DNA from: a virus
Virus record (IMG/VR): IMGVR_UViG_3300048587_001023
Location: 1 to 55,554 of that record
Direction: 5' to 3' (one strand)
DNA length: 55,554 nt
In this document: piece after piece, positions 46,801 through 53,310 of the stretch
Numbering within the stretch: the first letter of the stretch is position 1
Layout: each line of letters begins with the position of its first letter
Position numbers and translations under genes: made by a program
Notes under the pieces: model-generated
What the model was told of the DNA's origin: nothing
The model's database searches: none
The model's input: the letters and a program-made list of their open reading frames with translations, nothing else

Positions 46801-48975
46801 TACCAGCCCCGCTTCTTCCAGCCAAGCAATCGCCGTGCGAACGCGCGTGTCGTCGGTCGCGATATCGCGCTTGAACTTGCCCTCGTCATCTTCGTCGAGA
46901 ATTTCGCCACTGGTGGCAACGAGCGCCTGGCTGCGATCCTTCTTCCGCTGTAACTGACGAAGGGCGCGCAACACGCTCTGGATATCGCGTTGCGACAACC
47001 GCGATGAGGCCGACATGCCGTGCTGTCGCTCGACGTCCTCAGACGTGTAGAGCAGTACGCATCGCGCCTGTGCGCGGTCGCGACCTGCGCGGCCGGCTTC
47101 CTGCAGGTAGTTCTCCAGCGATCCGGGAATGTCCGCATGCACCACCAGGCGCACGTCTGGCTTATCGATACCCATGCCGAACGCATTGGTCGCGGCGATG
47201 ACACGAAGCTCCCCGCCGATGAAGGCCTTCTGCGTCACCTTCTTGGCTTCGGGCGGTAGCTTCGCGTGATACGGCGCGGCGGCAAGCCCCTTATCGCGCA
47301 GGAAGTCGGCTAGATCTTCCGTTTGCTTGCGAGTCGCGCAGTAAGCGATCGCACCGCCGGACATGTCCGGCGGAAGATCCCGCTCGATCAGCTCAAAGAC
47401 CCGAGTGAACTTTTCGCTCGCGGTGGTCTCAATGACGTCGAACTCGAGGTTGTCTCGCTTCGATCCGCCATCCAGAACCCGCACCTCCACACCCAGCTTT
47501 TCCCGGAAGTGCCCGACGATGTCGGCAACGACTTCGGGCTTGGCCGTAGCGGTCAAACACTGGATCAGCGGCAAATCGCCGCCCGGACTGGACTCGGCGT
47601 TCTCGCGAATAAACCGCGCGACATAGCGGTAATCCGGGCGGAAATCCTGCCCCCATTTGGACAGGCAGTGTGCTTCGTCAAAGATCCAAGCGCCGATCTC
47701 GCGCTGCGCCAGCACTTTTCGCACGCTCTTGTTGCGGAGTTGTTCCGGCGCGATGAGCAGAATACCGATGTCGCCGAGCCGCACTCGATCGAGCACATCG
47801 GCTCGCTCCGGCATCGACAGCAGGCCGTTGATCGCCGCGCAGGATTCGATGCCACGCTCGCGCAAGCCCTTGACCTGGTCCTCCATCAGCGCCACCAAGG
47901 GCGAGATGACGATGGACAGCGCACCGGTCCGCACGAAGCGCGACAGTGCGGGCACCTGATAGCACAGCGACTTTCCGGTGCCGGTGGGAAGGATGCCGAG
48001 CGCGTGTTCGCCACGCATTGCCGCCTCGACAATCACCTTCTGCAAGGGCTGTCCGCTCGCAGTGTCTTTCGGCTCGGGCCGGAAGTCGTAGGTCTGACCA
48101 AACCAGTGCTGCAACTGGGTCAGCGCATCGTGCTCGCGACGGCACCAGTCACAATCTACTTCTCCGCAGGGGGCGTCGCGCAGCGATCGGACCAACCGCC
48201 CTGCCTCCGGGAACTGGTGGCGCACCCACGGCGGCATCACAGAATTGCCGCCAGCCACCGACAGCCAGGCGAGTGCATAGGCCAGCGGCCAGGCCACGCG
48301 CTCGGCTTCGGAGGCAGCCTCCTCAATTAGCCGAGCGCTCGCGTGGCGACAGGCCGCGCCCTCCAATAGCCGGCCGATGGCGGCTTTGGCCTCGAGCTCG
48401 CTAGGCGTGCTGGCCCGGCGCACCACCATAAAGAACCGATTGAGCCCAGACACCTTGCCGTCCTGGGTGGTCAGCCAGTGCCAGGCGAGCAGCAGGTCCG
48501 GGGAGGACTCCTGCATCGCCTTGAGGGCCAATTCTTGATCAAGGAACACGCGCAGGACGAGTTCGGAATCGAGCAAGGGATCGTTGCGGCGATTGCCAAG
48601 CAACTGCCCGTCCTGGTAATGCTTGACGAGGTGGTGGTAGGGGTTACGCGGGAATGCGAGCGGGTTCAGGCGCAGCGTATCCACCGCGGGTTTATCGAGT
48701 AGCCGCAAGTTGGGTTCAGCCGCGCGCAACTGCGGCAAATCGAACGCGATCAGGTTGTGACCGATGACGAACGCCGCGGCGTCACCGAGGGAATCGAGTG
48801 CATCCAGCGCTTGGTGCAACGTTCCCGGTGGGAAAACCACGGTATCGCCGCTGTCCCCGCGAACGCCGGCTAGCTGATGGATGCGCCCGCTGTCTCGGCC
48901 GACCTCCAGATCGATCGCCAGACACTTTGCTCCGCGGCGGCCAGAGGCGCTGGACTGGTCATCCTGTGTGGTCAT
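43834..48975 (-). CDS. DnaQ-like exonuclease/RecQ/UvrD helicase fusion
   Basis: This 1713-residue protein joins three units. Residues 18-160 look like a DnaQ-type exonuclease (LAIDLEV with D22 and E24; IGHNLIAFDL). Residues about 300-800 are a RecQ helicase with PTGTGKS at 327-333, DEAH near 430-433 and GRAGRDRAQARCVLLYT. Residues about 1100-1600 are a UvrD-type helicase with AGPGSGKT at about 1119-1126 and DEYQDID near 1238-1244. The ATG at 48975 overlaps the stop of an AbiEi-like gene by four bases. The combination points to DNA processing in defence, perhaps on invading phage DNA. Confidence 0.8.
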   Translation of the reverse strand: MTTQDDQSSASGRRGAKCLAIDLEVGRDSGRIHQLAGVRGDSGDTVVFPPGTLHQALDALDSLGDAAAFVIGHNLIAFDLPQLRAAEPNLRLLDKPAVDTLRLNPLAFPRNPYHHLVKHYQDGQLLGNRRNDPLLDSELVLRVFLDQELALKAMQESSPDLLLAWHWLTTQDGKVSGLNRFFMVVRRASTPSELEAKAAIGRLLEGAACRHASARLIEEAASEAERVAWPLAYALAWLSVAGGNSVMPPWVRHQFPEAGRLVRSLRDAPCGEVDCDWCRREHDALTQLQHWFGQTYDFRPEPKDTASGQPLQKVIVEAAMRGEHALGILPTGTGKSLCYQVPALSRFVRTGALSIVISPLVALMEDQVKGLRERGIESCAAINGLLSMPERADVLDRVRLGDIGILLIAPEQLRNKSVRKVLAQREIGAWIFDEAHCLSKWGQDFRPDYRYVARFIRENAESSPGGDLPLIQCLTATAKPEVVADIVGHFREKLGVEVRVLDGGSKRDNLEFDVIETTASEKFTRVFELIERDLPPDMSGGAIAYCATRKQTEDLADFLRDKGLAAAPYHAKLPPEAKKVTQKAFIGGELRVIAATNAFGMGIDKPDVRLVVHADIPGSLENYLQEAGRAGRDRAQARCVLLYTSEDVERQHGMSASSRLSQRDIQSVLRALRQLQRKKDRSQALVATSGEILDEDDEGKFKRDIATDDTRVRTAIAWLEEAGLVRREENAVQIFPSALRVKSLADAERKLAGVAISDRKKYLDLIQILLSAAADEGLSTDELMAATGFNADGLREALFLLDRLGIASNDLAMTAYVHVAVERSSKKRFEEAVSLERAVIATLREEAPDLEVGEGSPLHLRLLSQRLKDDGFAALPQRLRQIIAGLAGDGRDGSEGRGSLTLKRGHDPETVYIELNRPWSTVEEIAERRRTAAGRLLDHWIASLPKGARGVDQLAETTFGELTASVAGDALLVNSTPDLRKLVERALLWLHEQEVLRLNKGLAIFRSAMTLNLESNWKLQFEKSNFQPLALHYDELTRQIHIMAEYAERGRQKMADALNLAMDYFRLSREEFCRRWLPGRESELTRQTTPQSWEAIVETLSRPHQRNIVADDRENTNVLVLAGPGSGKTRVLVHRIAYLVRVRRENPNALLALAYNRHAALEIRRRLAELIGDDARRVTVLTCHGLAMRLVGASFAQRSEEADFDAVLAEATALLEGRDLPPEDADTQRDRLLAGFRWILVDEYQDIDEGQYKLISALAGRKRSDEDGRLNLFAVGDDDQNIYGFAGASVEFIRRFADDYQAKTQFLIENYRSTRHIVDAANAVIAVASERMKAEAIRVNAARAKSHPGGDWQKIDLVGQGRVQILPAGQSATEQALAVYTEFKRMMALGLDPKKTAVIARQWKFLDPLRAALEAAGMPVVMADEQSPPLWRLRETQTLLAYLDERQKVSRSRLLTADDIQAWLALQDGAGWWPMVVEAIAAFAEDTQGAEVSLPVFRDWLAEWGRASRRDQQGVMLLTAHRAKGLEFDHVFVLDGEWRAGSNEDQDAVRRLYYVAMTRARATLTLARLDAGNEILDGLDDHPALFRRPQAGRLPAPGPMSYRYFKLAMRDVDLGHAGRQGAGSRTHQAIAALRVGDPLRYVADERGIRLEDQAGVVVGKLSKRFVPPTGLHCQAARVGAVLAWRKSDSKPEYQSQYLCEGWDVVLPELVFAP

Positions 48976-49577
48976 GCCACGGCCTCCATATAGGGCCGCA
49001 TCACATTGGCCACGCGACTTAGTGTCGCGTAGCGCCACAGGTCGTCCGCCGATGCTTTGCGCTTGCTGCGCACGTCCTTCAGCGCCTCGAGCGCCACGTC
49101 CAGACCAATCTTGTTCCGATGCTTGAAGCAGTCGGCCACCGTTTTGGCGGCGCAGTACACACGCAGCTTCACGCCGTCGCGCTCAAACGTCTCGATGCCC
49201 TCGGAATAAGCCGCACCGGTCATCTGCACCATCTTGATCGGCGGAAAGTCGAGCCGGGGCACGTGGCTACCGCGCGGCATGGAGATCCAGACATGGCGAG
49301 GCAGTTGCGTGGTCAGTTCGTGGAATTGCAGCGCCGTCAGCAGGCAGAGCACGGCCTGCGGCACTCGGGTCGCGACGGCAGCCAGACCCTCGTGCTCCGA
49401 ACCCGGTTGGCTGGGCAGGCGGTAGAGCCCTCGCCCGACCCTCTCAAGCAAGCCGGAGGCGGTCAGTCGCGTGAGAACAATGCGTGGCGCTTGGATCTCA
49501 TCCAGATCGCTGGCTCGCAGCAGGCCCTTCTGGCTGACCAGATCAAGGACGCGCTGGATGTGGGTGTCAGCCGGCAT
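48972..49577 (-). CDS. AbiEi-like antitoxin/regulator
   Basis: The 201-residue protein resembles the AbiEi antitoxin family. It has a winged-helix N-terminus (IQRVLDLVSQKGLLRASDLDEIQAPRIVLTRLTASGLLERVGRGLYRL) and the C-terminal domain with AVLCLLTALQFHELTTQLPRHVWISMPRG and VYCAAKTVADCFKHRNKIGLDVALEALKD. The usual partner AbiEii nucleotidyltransferase is absent. Its place is taken by the exonuclease-RecQ-UvrD gene, overlapping by four bases. No good ribosome site precedes the ATG at 49577. It probably represses this pair of genes. Confidence 0.8.
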   Translation of the reverse strand: MPADTHIQRVLDLVSQKGLLRASDLDEIQAPRIVLTRLTASGLLERVGRGLYRLPSQPGSEHEGLAAVATRVPQAVLCLLTALQFHELTTQLPRHVWISMPRGSHVPRLDFPPIKMVQMTGAAYSEGIETFERDGVKLRVYCAAKTVADCFKHRNKIGLDVALEALKDVRSKRKASADDLWRYATLSRVANVMRPYMEAVA

Positions 49578-49741
49578 GACAGGAGCATGTTGCGTTTATT
49601 CGTCAGATGCAACGTTTCGACGAAAAACAGGAACAGACTCGTTTCCTATGCAATCAGCCACATCGGATGCCATTGGCAGGGCCACGGCCAATCTCGCCGG
49701 CTGTCGGCCCGCCGATGCGTGGCGATACTGGCGGCGAAAAT

Positions 49742-49757
49742 GGCGAAATCAGCGAAA
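49742..49757. repeat. 16-bp direct repeat, first copy
   Basis: GGCGAAATCAGCGAAA occurs here and again 53 bases further on. A related GGCGAAAAT lies directly before this copy, so the site looks like a short array of GCGAAA units. It may be a protein-binding site or a trace of recombination. Confidence 0.6.
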
Positions 49758-49794
49758 TTAGTGCCGTGGCAAACACTTGCGACTGATCCGCCCC

Positions 49795-49810
49795 GGCGAA
49801 ATCAGCGAAA
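49795..49810. repeat. 16-bp direct repeat, second copy
   Basis: This is a perfect repeat of the 16 bases at 49742. The 53-base distance is about five helical turns, which would place two bound proteins on the same face of the DNA. It lies 64 bases past the end of the HTH gene at 49874. Confidence 0.6.
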
Positions 49811-49873
49811 AAATCCCCACGCCGCTCCGGCGGTCGCCAACCGATATAACCGCAGCGGTGGGCTCAACAGGGC

Positions 49874-50440
49874 TCACGAACTGGCAATTGGCGGAGGCGC
49901 CAGGCCCACATCAGCGTCGGCGCGACGGCAGGGCCGCAGGTGATGCACTTCCCAGCGAAACAGTTCCTCGATGCTGAAACGGATCACCTTCGCATCCCCT
50001 AGCACATAGAACGGAATGCCCAAGCGCCGCCGACACGCGTCCTGGACGAGCCAGTGACCTGGAATTCCGCTGATCTCCGTGGCCTTCTTGACGTCGAACA
50101 GGACCATGTCGCGGCGACCAACGCGGCGTATCGTCATCTGCCGGATGGCGTCCTCGCGGGCTGTTGGCGACGACTCGGACAACGCGCCTCCGTCCTTGGA
50201 CCGCCACGTGACTTGCGCCTTGCGCTCGAACGTTTCGATCTCGATCAGTAGGTAACGGACCTGTCGGGCCAGGTGCCAGGCGGGTGGCCCGATTCCCTCC
50301 CTGCGCCACCGCTGCAGCGTCTTGGGCGACAGATTCCATCTCGATGACAGTGTCGACTCGTCGAGGGCCGGATAGATGATGTGCGGGGCCAGAGGGTTAA
50401 CGACTGCGGGTTGCGCGAGCGACTCAACCTTGTGCGTCAT
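49874..50440 (-). CDS. HTH protein, paralogue 2, with extra C-terminal domain
   Basis: The 188-residue protein has the HTH stretch LSSRWNLSPKTLQRWRREGIGPPAWHLARQVRYLLIEIETFE (about residues 29-70), very similar to the gene just upstream. The C-terminal part has a second DNA-binding-like unit (KKATEISGIPGHWLVQDACRRRLGIPFYVLGDAKVIRFSIEELFRWEVHHL). It overlaps its paralogue by 17 bases. Such tandem regulators occur in integrative elements and phage satellites. Its target is unknown. Confidence 0.6.
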   Translation of the reverse strand: MTHKVESLAQPAVVNPLAPHIIYPALDESTLSSRWNLSPKTLQRWRREGIGPPAWHLARQVRYLLIEIETFERKAQVTWRSKDGGALSESSPTAREDAIRQMTIRRVGRRDMVLFDVKKATEISGIPGHWLVQDACRRRLGIPFYVLGDAKVIRFSIEELFRWEVHHLRPCRRADADVGLAPPPIASS

Positions 50441-50795
50441 CGTGCTTCTCCACGACGGCGACTTCAGCGGCCGCGAGACTGCCGTACTGCGCGATCAGCG
50501 CTACGGCCTCGCTCAAGGTGTACCGCTTCGGCTCGGGGTCGGCAGGCGCATCAACCTCGGCGACCAAACGGGTTTCGACCAGTGGCCGGAGCGGCGGCAG
50601 CGGCGCGTCTTCGCGCATTCCGCGGTGCTGCTGTTGCTCATAGGCCACGATGTCCTCGACGGCGTAGCGCACCGCCTTGGAGAGCTTGAAGAAGGGAGGC
50701 CCTCGCTTTTCAGAGCGCCAACGCTGCAGCGTCTTGACACTGACGTTCCAGCGCAGGGCAAGCTCGCTCTCGTTGAATGCAGTCTCCGTCGGCAT
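50424..50795 (-). CDS. HTH protein, paralogue 1
   Basis: The 123-residue protein has LALRWNVSVKTLQRWRSEKRGPPFFKLSKAVRYAVEDIVAYEQQQ at about residues 12-56, an AlpA/excisionase-like HTH shared with the next gene. A Pro-rich linker and a helix (YTLSEAVALIAQYGSLAAAEVAVVEK) follow. It is the first gene of the pair. It may be a regulator or excision factor of a nearby element, although no integrase is present in the window. Confidence 0.6.
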   Translation of the reverse strand: MPTETAFNESELALRWNVSVKTLQRWRSEKRGPPFFKLSKAVRYAVEDIVAYEQQQHRGMREDAPLPPLRPLVETRLVAEVDAPADPEPKRYTLSEAVALIAQYGSLAAAEVAVVEKHDDAQG

Positions 50796-51141
50796 CGCTT
50801 CGCCTCCCGTTTTCGGTTCCGCGAATTACGGTCACGAAGGGCGCCAAAGCCAAGTCGGCAGGCGTCCCAGGGCACCGGGCTGACTGCGGCGCCTACCGCT
50901 CAGTCCTCCAATTTTTGCGGGCCGAGCGTCTCTGCGGGCGGGCTAAATCCTTCCGCACACCGGCGCATATCTAGCGGGGTTTCAGCACACCTTGTAGGCT
51001 GTGCACGGGCGCGGGTTTGGTTTAGCGGCGGACTCCGCCACCATCCCCAGAGCCTTATAGAACGCGGCCTGCAGCGACTTCTTGGCTTAGCGTTCCGTCG
51101 CGCCTTTTTGGCCTTCGACCGTTCTGGTGCCTACCCGGTGC
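50796..51141. other. Gap without recognised gene
   Basis: In 346 bases no credible gene is seen. A tandem 11-bp repeat (GGTGCCTAC twice) lies at the right edge. The promoter of the HTH pair is probably at the left edge, but no clear boxes are visible. No tRNA or tmRNA shape was found. Confidence 0.5.
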
Positions 51142-51145
51142 CTAC
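51126..51145. repeat. Tandem GGTGCCTAC repeat
   Basis: GGTGCCTAC at 51126-51134 is repeated at 51137-51145, an 11-base period or one helical turn. The second copy overlaps the end of the zinc-ribbon gene. It could be a binding site or part of an attachment site at the edge of the mobile region. Confidence 0.5.
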
Positions 51146-51369
51146 TTGTCCCGGGCTAGGGGCCCCGACACCGCTTTCGGCAGCATCATCCGCTGATAGG
51201 CGCCACGGTCACGCAGGGTGAACCGCACCGGATCAGCGAATGCGGCCGAGCAGCCGCAGCAGGCGAACAGGGGCAGCGTATAGGGCGCTCGGCCAGGTCG
51301 GTCGATCTGCACCGCTTCAAAGGACGTGCAGTCGCACAGCGGGCAGCGGAAACGCATGGTCGTGGTCAT
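51142..51369 (-). CDS. Small zinc-ribbon protein
   Basis: The 75-residue protein has CPLC at residues 9-12 and CCGC at about 37-40, a zinc ribbon. The rest includes FEAVQIDRPGRAPYTLPLFAC and ADPVRFTLRDRGAYQRMML. It does not match the phage activator Ogr closely. The start is the ATG at 51369. Its function is unknown; binding of DNA or RNA is possible. Confidence 0.55.
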   Translation of the reverse strand: MTTTMRFRCPLCDCTSFEAVQIDRPGRAPYTLPLFACCGCSAAFADPVRFTLRDRGAYQRMMLPKAVSGPLARDK

Positions 51370-51418
51370 GCGCTGATGGTTGCGCCGATGCGTCTCACCG
51401 CCTGAGCGGCGCAGTCCG

Positions 51419-51808
51419 CTACTTCATCGATCTGCGCGCCACCGCCGCTTGGATGATAGTCGACCAGTACCGCATGGCCTCTGCATCGCGTTCTGAGTTC
51501 TCGTCCATAGCGGCAGGGTCATCCGCCGACTCGATGCCCGCCCTTGTCACCCCCTTCGCGGTCAGTGACAGCCCATGTTTGCTCGCAAGGGCTTGCGCTA
51601 GGGACTCCGGGTCCGGATGCGAGTCCACCAATGCATGGATGACGCTCTCAGCCGCGTGCAGTTTGGTCTGCATTGCAATCAACCAACTCGACTGAGTGGT
51701 GATCGCCTCAGAATTGCGAGCAATTTGTTCTTGAGCACTTCTGAGAATGTCAGTCAGGCCGTTCACTGCCGAAGATTGCGCGGTAACCAATTCCTTGAGC
51801 GAACCCAT
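51419..51808 (-). CDS. Coiled-coil protein of unknown function
   Basis: The 129-residue product starts GSLKELVTAQSSAVNGLTDILRSAQEQIARNSEAITTQSSWLIAMQTKLHAAESVIHALVD, a long amphipathic helix likely to form a coiled coil. It ends with a charged region (DENSERDAEAMRYWSTIIQAAVARRSMK). The start at 51808 is chosen because the sequence upstream loses this character, although no strong ribosome site is seen. No family is recognised. Confidence 0.5.
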   Translation of the reverse strand: MGSLKELVTAQSSAVNGLTDILRSAQEQIARNSEAITTQSSWLIAMQTKLHAAESVIHALVDSHPDPESLAQALASKHGLSLTAKGVTRAGIESADDPAAMDENSERDAEAMRYWSTIIQAAVARRSMK

Positions 51809-52116
51809 TGCCGCGCCCCGATGGCGGCGACTGGCTGCGCGACTATCGCGCCGTGGGCCGAAACGTTCTGAGATCAGATCGAGCGCGGGGTACTCGGCGG
51901 ACAGAGGCGGTTTGGACCGCTGTTCGCGGCGCATGGTCATCGCCAACATCTTGCTGCAGCAGGGCACGTTGGCCACTCTCGGCGTGGTCGCGATCGCGTG
52001 CTGGCGGCGCTGCTGGGGATCGCGGTGCCGTGCCATGGGTTGTGGCGTTGCGGGCCGGCGGGTCGGGTCAGACGCGTCAGGTCGAAGCTCGGGTGACCAG
52101 TCCGCATACTGGTGCG
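51809..52116. other. Divergent intergenic region
   Basis: These 308 bases separate the coiled-coil gene from the AraC-type gene, which point away from each other. Open frames exist on both strands but look like frame shadows. The promoters of both genes should lie here; no clear boxes or operator repeats were found. Confidence 0.45.
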
Positions 52117-53205
52117 ATGCCGGTCTTCTCCGCTATCGAGCTGCTGCAGGCGCTGGTGATGCTGCCTAGCCTGCTGCTGTCTGCATTTCTGTTTTGGCGG
52201 GGGATACTGTGGCCCCTGGCGGCATTTCTGGGCCTGCTGGGATTGCAGCTGGGGTGGAATCTGGCGTTGGCGCAGGGCTTATCGGTGCCGCCTGAGCTCG
52301 GGGCGGGTCTGGACTTCGCGTATGGGCCGCTGGTGCTGGCCTTGGTGCGACACTTGGGCTGGCGCGCGCGGCCGATGTTGAGCGCCTGGCATGCATTGCC
52401 TGCCCTGCTGATGCCGCCGGCGCTCATCGCCTGGCCCGTTCTCAGCGACTGGATCGGCTGGCTGCTCGGTGCCACATCGACCGCGTATCTGTTGCGGGCC
52501 CAGTTCGAACTCGATCGCTTCCATCGGGCGTTGCGTGCCACCCATTCCGCTTTCGAGGCGCAGAGCCTGGTCTGGCTTCGCAAGGCCATCTGGGGTTTGC
52601 TGGGGGTGTTCGCGCTGGACCTCATGCGAGTGGCGATGCGGCCGCGCTGGCCAGAATCCGAGCCCGCCTTGATTGCCGCCATCTATATCGGAGCGCTGGC
52701 GTTCGTATGCGCGCTGGTCTGGCGGGGATTGCAGCAGCCGGCCCTGTTTTCGGGCATCAGCGAGGACGAACAGGATCTCGCAGAACCACCGGGTCCCGTG
52801 CCGTTAGCCGGCGACCCACAGCAATCGTTGGCGGGCGTGGCTGAGCGCATCCAGTCGCACCTGCGCGAAGCCAGGCCCCACCTCGATCCCGATTTGACGG
52901 TACAGGGCTTGTCCGACCAGCTTCGGCTGCCCGCCAAACTCGTATCGTCTGCGATCAATCAGCACCTGGGGCGCAATTTCAACGATCTGATCAATTCGGC
53001 CCGGGTCGAAGCGGCCTGCAGGCTGCTGCGCGACCCCGCCCGCCGCAACGACAAGCTGCTGGCCATCCAGCTCGATGCCGGATTCGGATCACGCACCGTG
53101 TTCAATGCCGCCTTCAAGCGCGAAACCGGACTGACGCCCAGCCAATGGCGCCAGAGCAAGCACACAGACGGGCCGCCGGCCGACAAACCGCTTTCGGAAT
53201 CCTGA
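52117..53205 (+). CDS. Membrane-anchored AraC family regulator
   Basis: The 362-residue protein begins with about six or seven hydrophobic segments (residues 5-215, for example LLQALVMLPSLLLSAFLFWRGILWPLAAFLGLLGL and ALIAAIYIGALAFVCALVW). It ends with an AraC-type DNA-binding domain: LTVQGLSDQLRLPAKLVSSAINQHLGRNFNDLINSARVEAACRLL...LLAIQLDAGFGSRTVFNAAFKRETGLTPSQWR. Such proteins sense membrane or periplasmic signals. The ATG at 52117 fits the first membrane segment. The serine hydrolase gene 106 bases downstream is a likely target, with a 24-bp palindrome between. Confidence 0.8.
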   Translation: MPVFSAIELLQALVMLPSLLLSAFLFWRGILWPLAAFLGLLGLQLGWNLALAQGLSVPPELGAGLDFAYGPLVLALVRHLGWRARPMLSAWHALPALLMPPALIAWPVLSDWIGWLLGATSTAYLLRAQFELDRFHRALRATHSAFEAQSLVWLRKAIWGLLGVFALDLMRVAMRPRWPESEPALIAAIYIGALAFVCALVWRGLQQPALFSGISEDEQDLAEPPGPVPLAGDPQQSLAGVAERIQSHLREARPHLDPDLTVQGLSDQLRLPAKLVSSAINQHLGRNFNDLINSARVEAACRLLRDPARRNDKLLAIQLDAGFGSRTVFNAAFKRETGLTPSQWRQSKHTDGPPADKPLSES

Positions 53206-53211
53206 GTTTGC

Positions 53212-53235
53212 TGTCCGGAATCCGGATTCCGGACA
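53212..53235. promoter_or_regulatory. Perfect 24-bp palindrome
   Basis: The site begins TGTCCGGAATCC and continues with its exact reverse complement, with no spacer. It starts seven bases after the AraC stop codon and lies about 75 bases before the serine hydrolase start. It has no T-run, so a protein-binding site is more likely than a terminator. Confidence 0.6.
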
Positions 53236-53310
53236 TCTTGCTTCAGGGCGCGAGGCACACTGCCCACGCGCTCCCGCCGGTGCGCAAGCCCCCGCCAACG
53301 AGCCCCCCTG

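Larger units (their letters stand above)
49578..49873 (-). other. Control region upstream of the AbiEi-like gene
   Basis: These 296 bases hold no convincing gene. Near the AbiEi start are two small inverted repeats: GTTGC/GCAAC around 49589-49613 and TTCGTC/GACGAA around 49599-49623. They could be operator sites, as AbiEi proteins bind inverted repeats. Further along is a pair of 16-bp direct repeats (49742 and 49795). Confidence 0.45.

Noticed and set aside
50796-51141. tRNA or tmRNA attachment site near the right edge of the mobile region
   Set aside because: No cloverleaf, acceptor stem or CCA end could be traced; only a short tandem repeat is present.
51808-52116. N-terminal extension of the AraC-type regulator by about 100 residues
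   Set aside because: The extension is Arg/Gly-rich without family resemblance and the membrane domain begins at 52117.
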